Origin: Candidatus Pelagibacter sp. TMED239 | GTDB taxonomy: Bacteria; Pseudomonadota; Alphaproteobacteria; Pelagibacterales; Pelagibacteraceae | NCBI GenBank assembly: GCA_002169475.2 | Contig: NHKK02000030.1 | Span: forward strand, 13,466 to 20,859 | DNA length: 7,394 nucleotides | Direction: 5' to 3' | Shown: positions 7,384-7,394 of the stretch, piece by piece | How the letters are laid out: the number at the start of each line of letters is the position of its first letter | Position numbering within the stretch: the stretch's first letter is position 1 | Translations under genes and position numbers: made by a program | The notes under the pieces: model-generated | What the model saw: only the letters and a program-made list of their open reading frames with translations | Databases searched by the model: none | Told to the model about the DNA's origin: nothing

Positions 7384-7394
7384 ATGAAAATACC
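7384..7394 (+). CDS. rpsB: Start of a gene, probably ribosomal protein S2 (only 3 full codons visible)
   Basis: ATG 7384 is preceded by GGGA at 7374-7377 with 6 bases between, and the visible codons read Met-Lys-Ile followed by CC, which must be Pro if the next base is any nucleotide. M-x-x-P is a common N-terminus of alphaproteobacterial S2. The identification also rests on context: dnaE is commonly followed by rpsB-tsf-pyrH in alphaproteobacteria, and the structured leader in front matches what is known for SAR11 rpsB. The protein itself is not visible, so this is a context call. Confidence 0.7.

Noticed and set aside
1..7394. Mobile elements, CRISPR repeats, tRNA or rRNA genes, defence or toxin systems
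   Set aside because: No direct or inverted repeat arrays, transposase motifs or RNA gene signatures were seen; every gene is an ordinary core function and composition is uniform apart from the GC-enriched leader at 7311-7376.

Overview
The window looks like a piece of the core chromosome of a SAR11-type (Pelagibacterales) marine alphaproteobacterium. Three things suggest this. The DNA is very AT-rich, with mostly A/T third codon positions. The genes are packed with overlaps or tiny gaps. The order RNase J - proS - lolC - lolD - dnaE - rpsB is a housekeeping arrangement known from alphaproteobacteria. The assignment rests on gene order, base composition and protein character, not on a database match.

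Layout, all on the + strand: (1) 1-570, the 3' third of a ribonuclease J gene; (2) 571-607, a short spacer with no terminator; (3) 608-1942, prolyl-tRNA synthetase of the short alphaproteobacterial type; (4) 1939-3174, a LolC/LolE-family lipoprotein-release permease that starts with TTG inside the proS stop; (5) 3167-3844, its ATPase LolD; (6) 3837-7253, the replicative DNA polymerase III alpha subunit DnaE, full length; (7) 7254-7383, the only sizeable non-coding stretch (130 bases), with a good sigma70-like promoter and a GC-enriched structured leader; (8) 7384-7394, the first codons of what is almost certainly rpsB (ribosomal protein S2).

proS, lolC, lolD and dnaE overlap by 4, 8 and 8 bases and have weak or no Shine-Dalgarno sequences. 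They were therefore probably transcribed together and translated with coupling between neighbours. LolC and LolD form one machine, the ABC transporter that extracts outer-membrane lipoproteins from the inner membrane. ProRS and DnaE are unrelated essential functions in the same operon. rpsB appears to start a separate transcription unit with its own promoter and leader RNA.

I see no mobile element, CRISPR array, toxin system, tRNA or rRNA, and no undescribed multi-gene system. The most interesting part is the rpsB leader. Here I can draw a bulged helix with a loop that can pair with the ribosome-binding region of rpsB, which fits autogenous control by S2. A cis-regulatory RNA upstream of the S2 gene has been reported for Candidatus Pelagibacter ubique, so this is probably a member of a known class.
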